This document shows positions 25,591-36,100 of a DNA stretch of 64,000 nt, piece by piece (positions within the stretch are counted from its first letter, which is position 1; the number at the start of each line of letters is the position of its first letter). This stretch comes from Algivirga pacifica (GTDB lineage Bacteria; Bacteroidota; Bacteroidia; Cytophagales; Flammeovirgaceae). Location of the stretch: positions 1 to 64,000 of the forward strand of contig NZ_BAABJX010000015.1 in NCBI RefSeq assembly GCF_039543525.1, written 5' to 3'. The translations under genes were made by a program, and so were the position numbers. Under the pieces are notes generated by a model, which was not told the origin of the DNA, did not search any database, and saw only the letters and a program-made list of their open reading frames with translations.

Positions 25591-28500
25591 ATGGCTAATA
25601 GACTATCCATAAGCATACTGCTAGGGCTTTTACTAGGGTCCTTTTCCCATCTGTATGCGCAACAACAAAATGAAAGAAGACTATCTATTCCAACCAATGA
25701 ATCGAAGTCCTATTCGACCCTTCGAGGAGTGATTATTGGGATCTCAGACTATAAAGAAATTAATGACTTGCATTTTGCCGACAAGGATGCTCAAGCTATT
25801 TTCGAGTTACTGAAGCAAAGTGCGAAGACCGATACGGAAAATCTCAAGCTTTTTACAGACGAAGAAGCCACTAATAAGCAGCAGTTATTGATGGAGATTT
25901 ATCATATGCTGAATCAATCTAAATCGGGAGATCGCTTTATCTTTTACTTTGCTGGACATGGAGATGTTCAAAACGTATTGGGCAAATCCAGAGGCTTTTT
26001 ACTTTTGAATCAGGTGTCTACTGATACAGACTATTTTGTGGGGGATGCGCTGCACCTTAAGGATCTACAGGAGTTATTAGGGATGGCTACGGCCAATGGA
26101 GTAGAGGTAGTGATTATCACCGATGCTTGTCGTTCGGGTAAGCTAATCAGCTCAGAGGAAAATACACAAGCTACTTTACAGGTACTGCAACAGCGATGGG
26201 GCAATATGATTAAGATTGTTTCTTGTGAAGCGCATGAGCTTTCTCAGGAATCTGAAAAATGGGGTGGAGGACATGGTGTTTTCACTCATTACTTACTAAA
26301 AGGAATTAGTGAACAGGCGAATGATAGGAATAGTGATGAGAAGATTAGTCTAAGGGAGTTGAGAAGGTATCTGGAAGATGAAGTAGCGATGGCTACCCAT
26401 GATGCACAGAATCCACGCATCGTAGCGGATAATTTAAATACTCCTCTTTTGGATGGGATTGCGCTCAAAAAAAGAACGGAGGATACCAAGGAAGCAACTT
26501 CATCCATTCCGTTTGAGGGAGTGGAAATAGTCAACAGTAGAGGGATTATCCCACCTCCTCAGAAACCACAATCAAGGTTGTCTACGATATATTTTAAGGC
26601 ATTAGAAGATGCCGCCCACGAAAAGCGATTGATTTTTGATGCGCAAAAACACGCTGAGTCAGCTCAGGAGCATTACTTAACGCTTTCTGAAAAAGACTTT
26701 GGGGATATCTCCAATACTGATGAGTTTGTGGTTGCGGCTCATCCACAAGGAAATAAGGTATATACCACAGGAGAGGATAAGGTGATACGAATGTGGGAAG
26801 AAAGTGCTCAAGGATTGCATCTCCTGAAAAAGGCTGGCGTATCAAGTGCATTGATCACGGATATGATCGTGAGTGAGGAACAGCAACGCCTGTATGCTGT
26901 GGACTATTCAGGGAAGTTAATAGTCATGGATGCGAATACACTGGAACAAGAAGGAGCGGTCTCTTTGGGAATTGGTAAAGTGTATTCCATATCGTTATCT
27001 GCCGATGGGAATATGCTGTATATCGGCAGTGATGAAGGTGTTTTTACATTACCCTTACAGGAAGAAACCTTCAATAAAAATAAACTACTTTCTTTGGGCT
27101 TTACGGAAGGGAGCATCTCTTATGTAAAGGTGGTAGGACAAACGCTTTTAGCAGTAACTGAAGATCAGTACCTGCACTTCTTTGACCTTAGTACCAATAT
27201 CCATAGCAATAGTATTCTACTTCCTGATAAAGTGAGTAGCCTGGAAGTTAGTGTAGATCAAAAGTACTTGTTTATTGGATATGAGAACTCTCTGCTAGAG
27301 TACTGCCACTTGAAACGCCAGCAAATTTTCAAAGGAGAAAATCTAGGGATAGGAAAAATCAATGCCATTAAGGTGGGTGCTTTTTCAAGGCTATTAATTG
27401 TTTCTGGAGAGGAACATAAAACGGTGGTGTTTGACTGGAAGAAACCAGCCCAAAAAGAATACCTGATTACTCCCCAAACGATTTCTGGAAGTGCCTTTAT
27501 CCAGGATTATTCAAAATTGGTGTTGGTGACGTATGCCTGGAAAGATAATCCCTCCAAAATTATAGCACATCCCATGGATTATACATTCATGCTGCCGAAA
27601 TATGCGAATCAGATTTATGAGAAATACCTTTCCACTAATGAACCGCAGGCATTCAAGGAGGAGATGAAATCTCAATATTTTCAGTTATTGAATAATTATG
27701 CACAATCTGTATTAACTCCTTTGACTTCCGGAACGGAAAGCTATCCGGCACTGGAGGAAATCAAGCAAGCACAGCAATGTCTTAATACGGCAAAAGTTCT
27801 TTACAGAGGAGTTCCTTTTATTACCCAAAAAGTGGAACGAGATATTATGCTGTTAACGATTTATGAAACGCTGGTCAGTAATGATCTGAGTAAGGTGATT
27901 CGTTCTGTAAGTACCGCCAAAACATTGATCAAGATTCATCCGGATGCGGGGTATCCTCATAACCTATTGAACTTGCTTTACAATAAGATCAATGAGCTGG
28001 AAAAGGCGAAGAAAAGTGCAAAAACAGCCATGGAGAAGGTACCTAATTGGACGGAACCCATTGTTAACCTGGGGAAGACCTATTTGTTGGAAGGAGACTA
28101 TGTGCATGCCATTGAACAGTTTAATGCGGCGATTGCCTTGAAGCCTGAGGTAGCCAAAAGTCATTTAAACTTGGCCATGGTGTATCTCAAACTGGGAGAT
28201 ACGGAACGGGCAGAGGAAAACTTCTTATTGGCGATAGAAAAGGATTCCCTCAATCCCATGATCTATGCTCATTATGCTGGTTTGGCATTAGGGTTGAAAC
28301 GTTATAAGGACACGGAGCATTTACTGGACAAATGTCGCTTACTAAATGCAAATGAATTGGTATTGAATAGGTTGGAAGCTCAATTGTTAATCGATAAGTT
28401 CTGTCATTTGAGAAGGGATCCTACCTATTTGCGTAGTGCATATGATCTGTTACAGGAGAATATTAAGAATAACCCCAAAGATTATCAAGACTATAAGTTG

Positions 28501-30312
28501 GTGTATGATATGGTACAGCAAATAGCGGATATTCCGGAAGCCAGGGATTTCCTGATTTCCCAAACGGATATGAATGATTTGCAGGGGGCTGTTCTAAGTC
28601 TCTTGAACTATAATGCTTACGCTGCCCATGAAGCGAACCCTTATGACCCTACTTTATTGGTGTCTAAAACGTATGCTCGTCATTTGTTCTCTGTATACTC
28701 TGGATTGGACCGTCCGGCACCTGAAATGATGGTGGAGGAGTTAAAGAATAAACATTTTAATGGAAAGAGTACGGACTATTTTGTAGGGTGGTATTACCAT
28801 CAGATCAATGAGGTAGAGCAAGCAGAAAGCTATTATCAAAAAGCATTGACGATCAATCCTGAACTACTTCCAGCTTATCTCGGGTTATGGGATTTGTATC
28901 AGTCGAATAAGCCTCAGCAATTGGAAATATTATACCAACAATATAAGGAAGGGTTTATGTATGCTCCTGTCGTAGCGTATCGCTATGCCCTTTACACAGA
29001 GGATCTCGAATACATGAAAAAGTTGCGACAAGAGTTTCCGGGGTATTATCCTGTGCAAGTATACTTGGAGAATAATTACTTCATAAAAACAAAGCAGGGA
29101 CACAGTTACAATGAGCAATGGCAGATGGAAAGAAAAGACTTCTTTACACCGGAGTACATTAAAGTACAAAGAGAAGGGAAATATGGTTTACTCACCTTAA
29201 AAGGAGAGTTGATTTTGGACACGAAGTACAGTAGTATGGACCTTATTCAGGGAGAAGTAGTGACCACTACCGAGGAGGATTCTACCCCTTATGTACAACC
29301 AATTGGTAGGAAAAAGGTGACACTATACAGCAAGGATCAGTCGCTTCCTATTAAAACAAGTTTTATGGCAGTTAGTGTTGTAAATGATTCGATGGTATGG
29401 GCCAGTGGAAACAATGGAATGATTGCCCGTACTACAGATGGGGGAGAGAATTGGTATGCCAATCGTATGGAGGAAATCCACGCATTTCAGTTTAGTGATA
29501 TTATTGCCTTCTCAGAAGACCAGGCCTTGGTAGTTTCGGCTACTAACCCTGCCAGGATATATAAAACAGAAGATGGCGGACTGAGTTGGAAAATATGCTA
29601 CGAAAACACCTCTGGAGAAGTGTTTTTAAACGGGATAATATTTTGGAATGAAAGGGAAGGATTTGTATACGGAGATCCTGTCGATGGACAGTTCTTATTA
29701 CTGAAAACCACCGATGGAGGCGCCACCTGGAACCAAATACAAACAGCTCCCAAAGCCTTAGCAGGAGATATTGGGTTTGCTGGGACAGGGAATAACATAA
29801 CGGTTCAGGGAGAAACTATTTGGATGGTTGCAGGTGGAACGCAAGGAAGTATTTTCCACTCCGAAGACCAAGGGGCTACCTGGTCAAGATATGCATTGCC
29901 AAAAGTAGCCGACAACTTTCATAAAGTGGCGTTGTATAGTATTGAGTATGCTGATGATCAAAATGCGATCGTTACAGGGATTGCTAAGGGACAACAACCG
30001 GGTACTCGTCAGCAATATAGTTTTAAGACCGGTGATGGAGGAGAATCTTGGAAAGAAATGAAGGCTGGAGAGGTTACGGATCTATATTATCAGATCACAA
30101 CAATCAAAGATAAAAGAATGATGATCGCTGCTGGGATGAAAGGAATAGACTATTCTACCGATCAAGGAAAAACCTGGACCAAGTTGAATCAGAAATACTA
30201 TTATACATTTGAGATAGCCCCTTCTGGAAAATATGGATGGGTTTTGGGTAAGAATGGAAGAATTCAGAAGTTGATTTTTTCCGAGAAAGAGGAAGCTTTG
30301 TTAGGGAACTGA
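25591..30312 (+). CDS. Giant caspase-domain protein with propellers and TPRs
   Basis: A 1573-residue exported protein (signal peptide 1-23). Residues ~45-290 are a caspase/peptidase C14 domain with catalytic His123 in YFAGHGD and Cys180 in ITDACRSGK. A WD40-like beta-propeller spans ~370-660 (AHPQGNKVYTTGEDKVIRMW), TPR repeats cover ~713-890 and ~1060-1105 (NLGKTYLLEGDYVHAIEQFN), a WG-like repeat follows (KYGLLTLKGELILDTKY), and a YCF48/BNR-type propeller covers ~1250-1550 (TTDGGENW, TEDGGLSW, TTDGGATW, SEDQGATW). Caspase-like proteases fused to sensor repeats are frequent in filamentous and gliding bacteria, but substrates are largely unknown. The catalytic dyad is intact. The next gene begins 66 bp downstream and may be co-transcribed. 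Confidence 0.85.
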   Translation: MANRLSISILLGLLLGSFSHLYAQQQNERRLSIPTNESKSYSTLRGVIIGISDYKEINDLHFADKDAQAIFELLKQSAKTDTENLKLFTDEEATNKQQLLMEIYHMLNQSKSGDRFIFYFAGHGDVQNVLGKSRGFLLLNQVSTDTDYFVGDALHLKDLQELLGMATANGVEVVIITDACRSGKLISSEENTQATLQVLQQRWGNMIKIVSCEAHELSQESEKWGGGHGVFTHYLLKGISEQANDRNSDEKISLRELRRYLEDEVAMATHDAQNPRIVADNLNTPLLDGIALKKRTEDTKEATSSIPFEGVEIVNSRGIIPPPQKPQSRLSTIYFKALEDAAHEKRLIFDAQKHAESAQEHYLTLSEKDFGDISNTDEFVVAAHPQGNKVYTTGEDKVIRMWEESAQGLHLLKKAGVSSALITDMIVSEEQQRLYAVDYSGKLIVMDANTLEQEGAVSLGIGKVYSISLSADGNMLYIGSDEGVFTLPLQEETFNKNKLLSLGFTEGSISYVKVVGQTLLAVTEDQYLHFFDLSTNIHSNSILLPDKVSSLEVSVDQKYLFIGYENSLLEYCHLKRQQIFKGENLGIGKINAIKVGAFSRLLIVSGEEHKTVVFDWKKPAQKEYLITPQTISGSAFIQDYSKLVLVTYAWKDNPSKIIAHPMDYTFMLPKYANQIYEKYLSTNEPQAFKEEMKSQYFQLLNNYAQSVLTPLTSGTESYPALEEIKQAQQCLNTAKVLYRGVPFITQKVERDIMLLTIYETLVSNDLSKVIRSVSTAKTLIKIHPDAGYPHNLLNLLYNKINELEKAKKSAKTAMEKVPNWTEPIVNLGKTYLLEGDYVHAIEQFNAAIALKPEVAKSHLNLAMVYLKLGDTERAEENFLLAIEKDSLNPMIYAHYAGLALGLKRYKDTEHLLDKCRLLNANELVLNRLEAQLLIDKFCHLRRDPTYLRSAYDLLQENIKNNPKDYQDYKLVYDMVQQIADIPEARDFLISQTDMNDLQGAVLSLLNYNAYAAHEANPYDPTLLVSKTYARHLFSVYSGLDRPAPEMMVEELKNKHFNGKSTDYFVGWYYHQINEVEQAESYYQKALTINPELLPAYLGLWDLYQSNKPQQLEILYQQYKEGFMYAPVVAYRYALYTEDLEYMKKLRQEFPGYYPVQVYLENNYFIKTKQGHSYNEQWQMERKDFFTPEYIKVQREGKYGLLTLKGELILDTKYSSMDLIQGEVVTTTEEDSTPYVQPIGRKKVTLYSKDQSLPIKTSFMAVSVVNDSMVWASGNNGMIARTTDGGENWYANRMEEIHAFQFSDIIAFSEDQALVVSATNPARIYKTEDGGLSWKICYENTSGEVFLNGIIFWNEREGFVYGDPVDGQFLLLKTTDGGATWNQIQTAPKALAGDIGFAGTGNNITVQGETIWMVAGGTQGSIFHSEDQGATWSRYALPKVADNFHKVALYSIEYADDQNAIVTGIAKGQQPGTRQQYSFKTGDGGESWKEMKAGEVTDLYYQITTIKDKRMMIAAGMKGIDYSTDQGKTWTKLNQKYYYTFEIAPSGKYGWVLGKNGRIQKLIFSEKEEALLGN

Positions 30313-30378
30313 TGAGGGGTTTACGTAGAGGACTATTATTTTCGTTAACTATTAGCAAAAACTATTAAAGATTTATAT

Positions 30379-32748
30379 TTGATGAGACTCCTTTTTTTTA
30401 TTTCTCTTTCCTTCCTCAGTGTACACTTTTCTTTTTCCCAAAGTTCGGTCAATATGCAGCGTGAGTTTGAACAGCGTTTTTTGGAGGATGTAGGTGATGC
30501 TCGTGTCGTATTTCTTGGTGAAATAATGCATTCCGAGGGGAATATCTTCGAGCATAAACAAAAATTGATAGAACTTCTTTATCAAGAAAAAGGATTTAAT
30601 AAGATTGCTTTTGAAAGTAGCTTTTATGCTTTTAACCGCAAGGCAGAACATGATTCCTTGTACCGTAATTACCTGAACCGGGCGATTTTTCCGATATGGA
30701 CACAGGCAAAAGAATTTCAGCCTACTTTATCCTGGCTAGAAACTCATCGTGATGTTAATGTTACTGGTTTTGATGCGCAAATGACATCGGGAACACCTTC
30801 TGATTACTTGACAGAACGATGGAAAGGATATATCCCTCAACAGCAAGAAATCTCCTGGGAACAGGTGGGAGAGATCATTAGTCAGCTTGATGATTTGTCT
30901 GTAGGATATTACAGTAAAACGATTGATTATTTTAGTAAGGAAAAAAGAAAAACGTTTGAGCAACTTTATGAGGCTACTATGACGCTTTCTGATCAGGGAG
31001 AAGAGGCTTATGTCAAGCAAGAGATTCTGAGTGCCAAAGCGATGTTTGATTGGTATCGAACAGAGAAAATTTACCTAAAGAATGCGGAGACCTGGATAGC
31101 TAAAGATGGTAATGGACGAGATCTTCAAATGGCGAAAAATCTTCTTTTTTATCTGGAGCAAAATCCTGACGCCAAAGTGATTTGCTGGGGGGCCTCGGGG
31201 CATTTTGCCAAAGGGTTTCAAGCAGTAAAACAGGAAGAACTGAACGCTTTTATTCCTATGGGAGAAACGGTCGTTAAGGCATTGGGTGCTGAGGCGGTAC
31301 GCAGCTATGCCTATACGACCGGAAAAGGGGAGTATAAGCGTTGGTTTGAAATGTATTCGGAAGAGGTTCCTACCCCTCCCTCCAATAGCTTGGAAGGACG
31401 GTTGTTGTCAGAAGGTACTTCTACCACTTTTATACCTTTAAAAGATAGTGTGTTTGTATCTACCAATATGGAATTTACTCCTGTAGAAGGAAATTGGTCA
31501 GAGGTGTTTGACGGCATGGTTTATATGGACTCTATTATCGGAGCTACTTCTAAGTCGGGTGTGGATGAAACATCGGATAGCATTCCAAAAACAACCGTTT
31601 CCTACCATTTAAAAGAAGAAGCTTCTATGCAGTATAAAAGGAAGTTTACGCAGGTTAAAAGCAGGGAGGGAGTGACTTACAAGGGACAGGTGCAAAATAC
31701 CACGACTAAGGAACCGATCCCTTTTGCTTTAATTAAGCTACAGGGCACAGATCAGGGGACCGTTTGTGATGCGGAAGGAAAGTTTACAATTACAGCCAAG
31801 ACGACAGATTCTATCGAGGTATCTTCCGCCTCTTATGAAACAGGAGTATTTGGGTTGAAAAAGACGGATTCCTTAGTCTTAAAACTTCAGGAAAAAGTGC
31901 TGGAGATGGAAGCCTTGACGATCAGGAGTAAGCCAATGACGCCAAAACAGTTGTTGAAGCGTTATCATAAAAGTCGTAAGAAAAATCATTATGCAGAGCC
32001 ACACAATGTCGATTACCATTACCGATTTAGGCTTTTTGAGGAAGATAGTTTGATGGGAGACCATGAGTATGTGTTGACCCGTTATGTAGATCGAAAATTA
32101 ATTGAACGGAATGAGCCCGAAATTCTAAAAGAACAGCGTATTCATAAAGCATTAGTGGTGGAAGATAGTACAAAGTTGTTTAACTACTTAGTATATGGCC
32201 ATTGGTCAAGGAGTAAAGGGTTGTATAATCCCGCTTTTGGTTGGCATAGTGTCTTGTCTAAGATATTTGTAAAGTCCTATGATTATGAGGTGGAAACAGG
32301 AGTAGGGAAGGATAGCCCATATTATATTCTACATTTCCATAGCAATAGGAACTTGGATGAGGCAGGAATTCAACGAGATTCATCAGAGTACTTTGGAAAG
32401 GCGTATTTGTGTAAGGAAACCCTTGCGCTTAAAAGGTATACTACCGTGCTTTATAAAGTGTTGCTTGATGGGAGGAAATTATTTACAGCCCTTGATTATT
32501 ATTATCAAAAAAATGAACATGGAAAGCATATTATGACACATTATACGGTGTCCATGCAATACGGGAAGTATCAGTTAGAGGGAAAGTATCAGCTGTTATC
32601 TCAAAATATAGAGGAGGTGCAGCGCATTGATAAGGATAATTGCTCTCCGAATAGTTATCTGCTGTTAAGAAAACTGGATAGCGTACCGTATCGGGAAGCG
32701 TTTTGGGAAGCGTTTGATGGGGATTATCATTCTAGGGTAGGTAATTAA
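30379..32748 (+). CDS. Erythromycin-esterase-like protein fused to a CarboxypepD-like domain
   Basis: A 789-residue exported protein (signal peptide 1-20, ending FSFSQ). Residues ~25-300 resemble the EreA/ChaN-like esterase fold: FLGEIMHSEG with Glu47 and His50 in the GExxH position, AFESSFYAF, and CWGASGHFAKG near the end of the domain. Residues ~430-520 form a carboxypeptidase-regulatory-like beta-sandwich (GTVCDAEGKFTI), and ~525-789 is a beta-rich region of the type found after such domains in Bacteroidota surface proteins. It starts 66 bp after the caspase-domain gene. Function is unknown; macrolide resistance is unlikely given the exported location and fusion, and a hydrolase of an unknown ester is the safer guess. 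Confidence 0.65.
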   Translation: MMRLLFFISLSFLSVHFSFSQSSVNMQREFEQRFLEDVGDARVVFLGEIMHSEGNIFEHKQKLIELLYQEKGFNKIAFESSFYAFNRKAEHDSLYRNYLNRAIFPIWTQAKEFQPTLSWLETHRDVNVTGFDAQMTSGTPSDYLTERWKGYIPQQQEISWEQVGEIISQLDDLSVGYYSKTIDYFSKEKRKTFEQLYEATMTLSDQGEEAYVKQEILSAKAMFDWYRTEKIYLKNAETWIAKDGNGRDLQMAKNLLFYLEQNPDAKVICWGASGHFAKGFQAVKQEELNAFIPMGETVVKALGAEAVRSYAYTTGKGEYKRWFEMYSEEVPTPPSNSLEGRLLSEGTSTTFIPLKDSVFVSTNMEFTPVEGNWSEVFDGMVYMDSIIGATSKSGVDETSDSIPKTTVSYHLKEEASMQYKRKFTQVKSREGVTYKGQVQNTTTKEPIPFALIKLQGTDQGTVCDAEGKFTITAKTTDSIEVSSASYETGVFGLKKTDSLVLKLQEKVLEMEALTIRSKPMTPKQLLKRYHKSRKKNHYAEPHNVDYHYRFRLFEEDSLMGDHEYVLTRYVDRKLIERNEPEILKEQRIHKALVVEDSTKLFNYLVYGHWSRSKGLYNPAFGWHSVLSKIFVKSYDYEVETGVGKDSPYYILHFHSNRNLDEAGIQRDSSEYFGKAYLCKETLALKRYTTVLYKVLLDGRKLFTALDYYYQKNEHGKHIMTHYTVSMQYGKYQLEGKYQLLSQNIEEVQRIDKDNCSPNSYLLLRKLDSVPYREAFWEAFDGDYHSRVGN

Positions 32749-32864
32749 ATAGAGTAGTATGCTTAAGCAGACTTTAAGAAGGGTTACTTTATTTGAAGTG
32801 AGTTGACTCTTCCGTACTTTCAACAAAAATCTTTATTTCTATCAGAAAACTTTGTGTTTAGACC

Positions 32865-33012
32865 ACTAGTGGACTAAACGTTAAATAAACTGATAGTTTA
32901 CTGCTATTTAGCTCTAAGAGCGTTTCGCCTTGCTCGTGCCTCGCAGGCTACACTGAACTCTTAGAGCAGATGTCTTTTTTTTTATAAGGAAACTTAGCAA
33001 TTGGTCCACTAG
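32865..33012. mobile_element. 148-bp inverted-repeat element, copy 2
   Basis: Same length and organisation as copy 1 (23045-23192): left end ACTAGTGGACTAAAC, internal GCTCTAAGAG...CTCTTAGAGC stem, right end ending GGTCCACTAG with two changes. It abuts a fragment of the polypurine element family at 32830-32869, forming the back-to-back string GACCACTAGTGGAC. Confidence 0.8.
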
Positions 33013-33023
33013 GAATAAGAAGA

Positions 33024-33077
33024 AACAACTAAACACTATGAACGAGCGAAGCTCAATTAAACATCATGAACAAAAAG
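33024..33077. repeat. Dispersed ~54-bp repeat, copy 2
   Basis: AACAACTAAACACTATGAAC followed by the mini-hairpin GAGCGAAGCTC matches 4981-5034. It ends at the terminator of the amylase gene. Confidence 0.75.
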
Positions 33078-33119
33078 ATGGCTTGGAAGAAAGGTTTCCC
33101 TTTTCTCCCAAGCCATTTT
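33073..33119. terminator. Bidirectional terminator between convergent genes
   Basis: ATGGCTTGG (33078-33086) pairs with CCAAGCCAT (33108-33116), with an inner GAAAGG/CCTTTTC pairing. Read on the minus strand the stem is followed by CTTTTTG, directly after the amylase stop codon; on the plus strand it is followed by TTTTAGTTT. It can end both the amylase transcript and read-through from 30379-32748. Confidence 0.75.
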
Positions 33120-33122
33120 AGT

Positions 33123-36100
33123 TTATTGCTTGATCATTTTCAGTGTTTGACTGAGGTCTGTAGAGAGAATTCTACCAAGGTATAATCCTTTCTGTAAATG
33201 ATTCATTGGCAATTGGACGGTGTTTTGTCCTTCTTGAGCCGTACCACTCCAGGTCTGTACGCGTTGGCCTTTGAGGTCAAAGACTTCTATCGTAACGACT
33301 TGTGATGTCTGCACCTGGAAGCTTACATGTACCATTTCGTTGAATGGAGTAGGGTAAGCGGTGACTTCAGCTACTGGAGCTTTGAAGGTCAGGCGGGAAG
33401 AAGAGCTGCTCCATCCGTTGTCATACCATCCTTCGCTGTCACGGTAAAGGTCACCGGTTTGCTTGCCGCTACCATCGTGGAAGAGTAGGTTGGCTGCGGT
33501 AGCTCCTTCGATAGTGTACTGATACCATCCGTTCCCTTCTGAGGCCATGTCGATACCAGGCCAAGTGCTGGCAGCAATTCCAGCCGGAGCAACATTCCAG
33601 TAGTGGATCTTGGCTCCTGCCCAGTCTGCTGGTTTCTTGAAGTGGATAGTCAGTCCAGTGACGATAGGTTCGCTATCATACCATTGCCCGTTTTTGTACC
33701 AGCCATCCTTGTCTCTCATCAGGTCGGCAGTTTTTGTTCCGGCATTGTTGTGGAACAATAGGTTAACTGCAGTCACATTATTCGGGAAGGTATAAGAGTA
33801 CCATCCGTTTGCTTCTAGTTGCATACTTACACCTGGCCAGGTGGTACTGCTAATACTGCCTGCAGGTACTGCGTTCCAGAAGTGGATGAATGGATTGCTG
33901 TAATCCTTGAAGTATACCGTAAATCCTCCTTGGACAGCTTCTACCGTAAATACTTGGGTACTAATGGCTGAAGTATTTCCTGCATCGTCCTGTGCAAAAG
34001 CTTTGACCGTATAGGTTCCCTCTGTATCGAAGGTAAGCGATACGTTACCTTCCCCACTGTTGGAAGCAGTTGTTGGTGTACTGCCATCCGTAGTATAGTA
34101 GATCGTAGGACTACTGTCGACATTATCTGTCGCTGATAGGTCTACCGTTACTGTTCCGGCATAGGTGCCTTCATCTGGTGTGCCTGAAAGTACAGGAGCG
34201 GTTTCATCAGGACCGATACTTACCCATTGGCCATTCTCATAGCCTTCATCTCCACAAGTATTCAGGTCTGCAGTTTGTCCGCTACCATTATTGGTGAAGA
34301 TTACCTTGGCACATGTCCCTCCAGTAATGGTATACTTTTTCCATCCTGCACCTACTTCAAAGGCATCTTCCATCACTACTCCCGGCCAAGCTACAGGATT
34401 GGCTTCTGTGACGGTAGCGCCATCGGTTACATCCCAGTAATAGAGATGAGAGTACCCTTTGGCATATACGGTAAAGGATTTGATTGCATCAAAGGTAAAG
34501 TCGGCCGTAACTTCTTCAGAGGTACCTACTTCGTTGATCGCAATTGCCCTAACGGTTACTGTGCTTCCTGCACTTCCAGATACTTGGAAACTTCCAGTAT
34601 AGGCAGTGCTACTGCTCGTTGGTATCGTACCATCTGTGGTATAGTAGATGACGCCGTTTTGTGTGGCTGAGATACTGACCGTTCCGCTGCCTGTGTCAAA
34701 GTTGGCGCCCTCAGGAGAAATGCTTACTTCAGGAACTTGTGGTCCAGGGCAATCACCAGGACAGTTATCATACCATTGTCCATCACGATACCATCCTGTA
34801 CCTGTACGTGTCAGGTCATCCGTTTGTGTTCCTCCATTATCATTAAAGATAATACCAGAAGATAGGGCATTGATAGATGCATGATACCATCCGTTACCGA
34901 TATCCGTCATGGCTACGCCAGGCCATACTGAGTTGGCTACACTACCTTCAGGTAGGGCATCGAAGTGGTGCATATAAGCGGTATTCCAACCGGCAGGTTT
35001 ATAGTAATAGATATCCATGGCCGGGATCGCTCCAATGGTATAAGCCATTTCAGCATAAGCTTGCTTGCCGCTGCTATTGATGGCTACCACTCTAACGGTA
35101 GCACTTTCCGTTAAGGTAAAGCTACCGGCATAGGTATCCCAACCTGTAAGATCTTCCGTGCTTAGTTGTGTATCGGTCGTATAGTATACCGATGGATTTG
35201 TATCCGTCTTGTCCGTTACAGAGATGGTTACCTCAATAGGGTCCGGACTGTAAGACGTATTTGGACTGATAGTGATTCTTGGTCTTCCATCTCCGTTGTA
35301 CTGAGGGTTATACAATAGGACAATGCCCTCGCTATCTGCGGTAAAGCTAACGGAACCATTGTCTACAATATCCATTGCTCCTGTATAGTGGTCGATGATC
35401 GTATCCCCATCAGAGAAGTAGTTCCCTACATTGAAGGTTACGTTTCCACTAGCACCAATAGCTACAATGACACGGTCGGCATAGTCTTCCGTTTCGTAAT
35501 CCCTTACAAACGTATAAGGACTTGTTCCAATCTGTTGGTGTGATCCTGCACCTACGGCAGGGTGATCACGACGGAAAGTTCCTAGCTTTTTCCATACCTC
35601 GTGTTGTGCCGTATTGAAGTTCCCCCAGTTCATGTCTGAACGCGTGTTTTGCTCAGCATCAGACCAGCTACCTTCCGGTCTTCCTGACTCATCTCCGTAG
35701 AAGATCTGAATACCACCCGGAAGAAGAAGGAAACCAGGACCAGCAGCCTGCAGTGACCCTCTGTTAAACAAAGGAGGAACGTCATGAGACGATAGGTAAC
35801 TTAAGGAGTTCCATGTTGGGTCCTCATTAATGCTCGCATATTCAGAGAATAGAGACTCTAAAGAAGAAGCGTCTCTGCTGCTTACCCTTGCATCGTTTTT
35901 CAGGTTGAAGTTGATCACAGAGTTGAATCCTCCATCCGTATGGTATTCAGACTTGTTTTTACCGTGTCCCCATACTTCGGCTGTCATCCAGAAATCAAGG
36001 TCATCCAGTTTCTTATTTGGATTTTCGGTTTTCCAGTCTTGCAGCGCTTGTACCGCATATTGTTTCAGGCGATTCCAACGCTCCAACTCTACGTGCTTGG

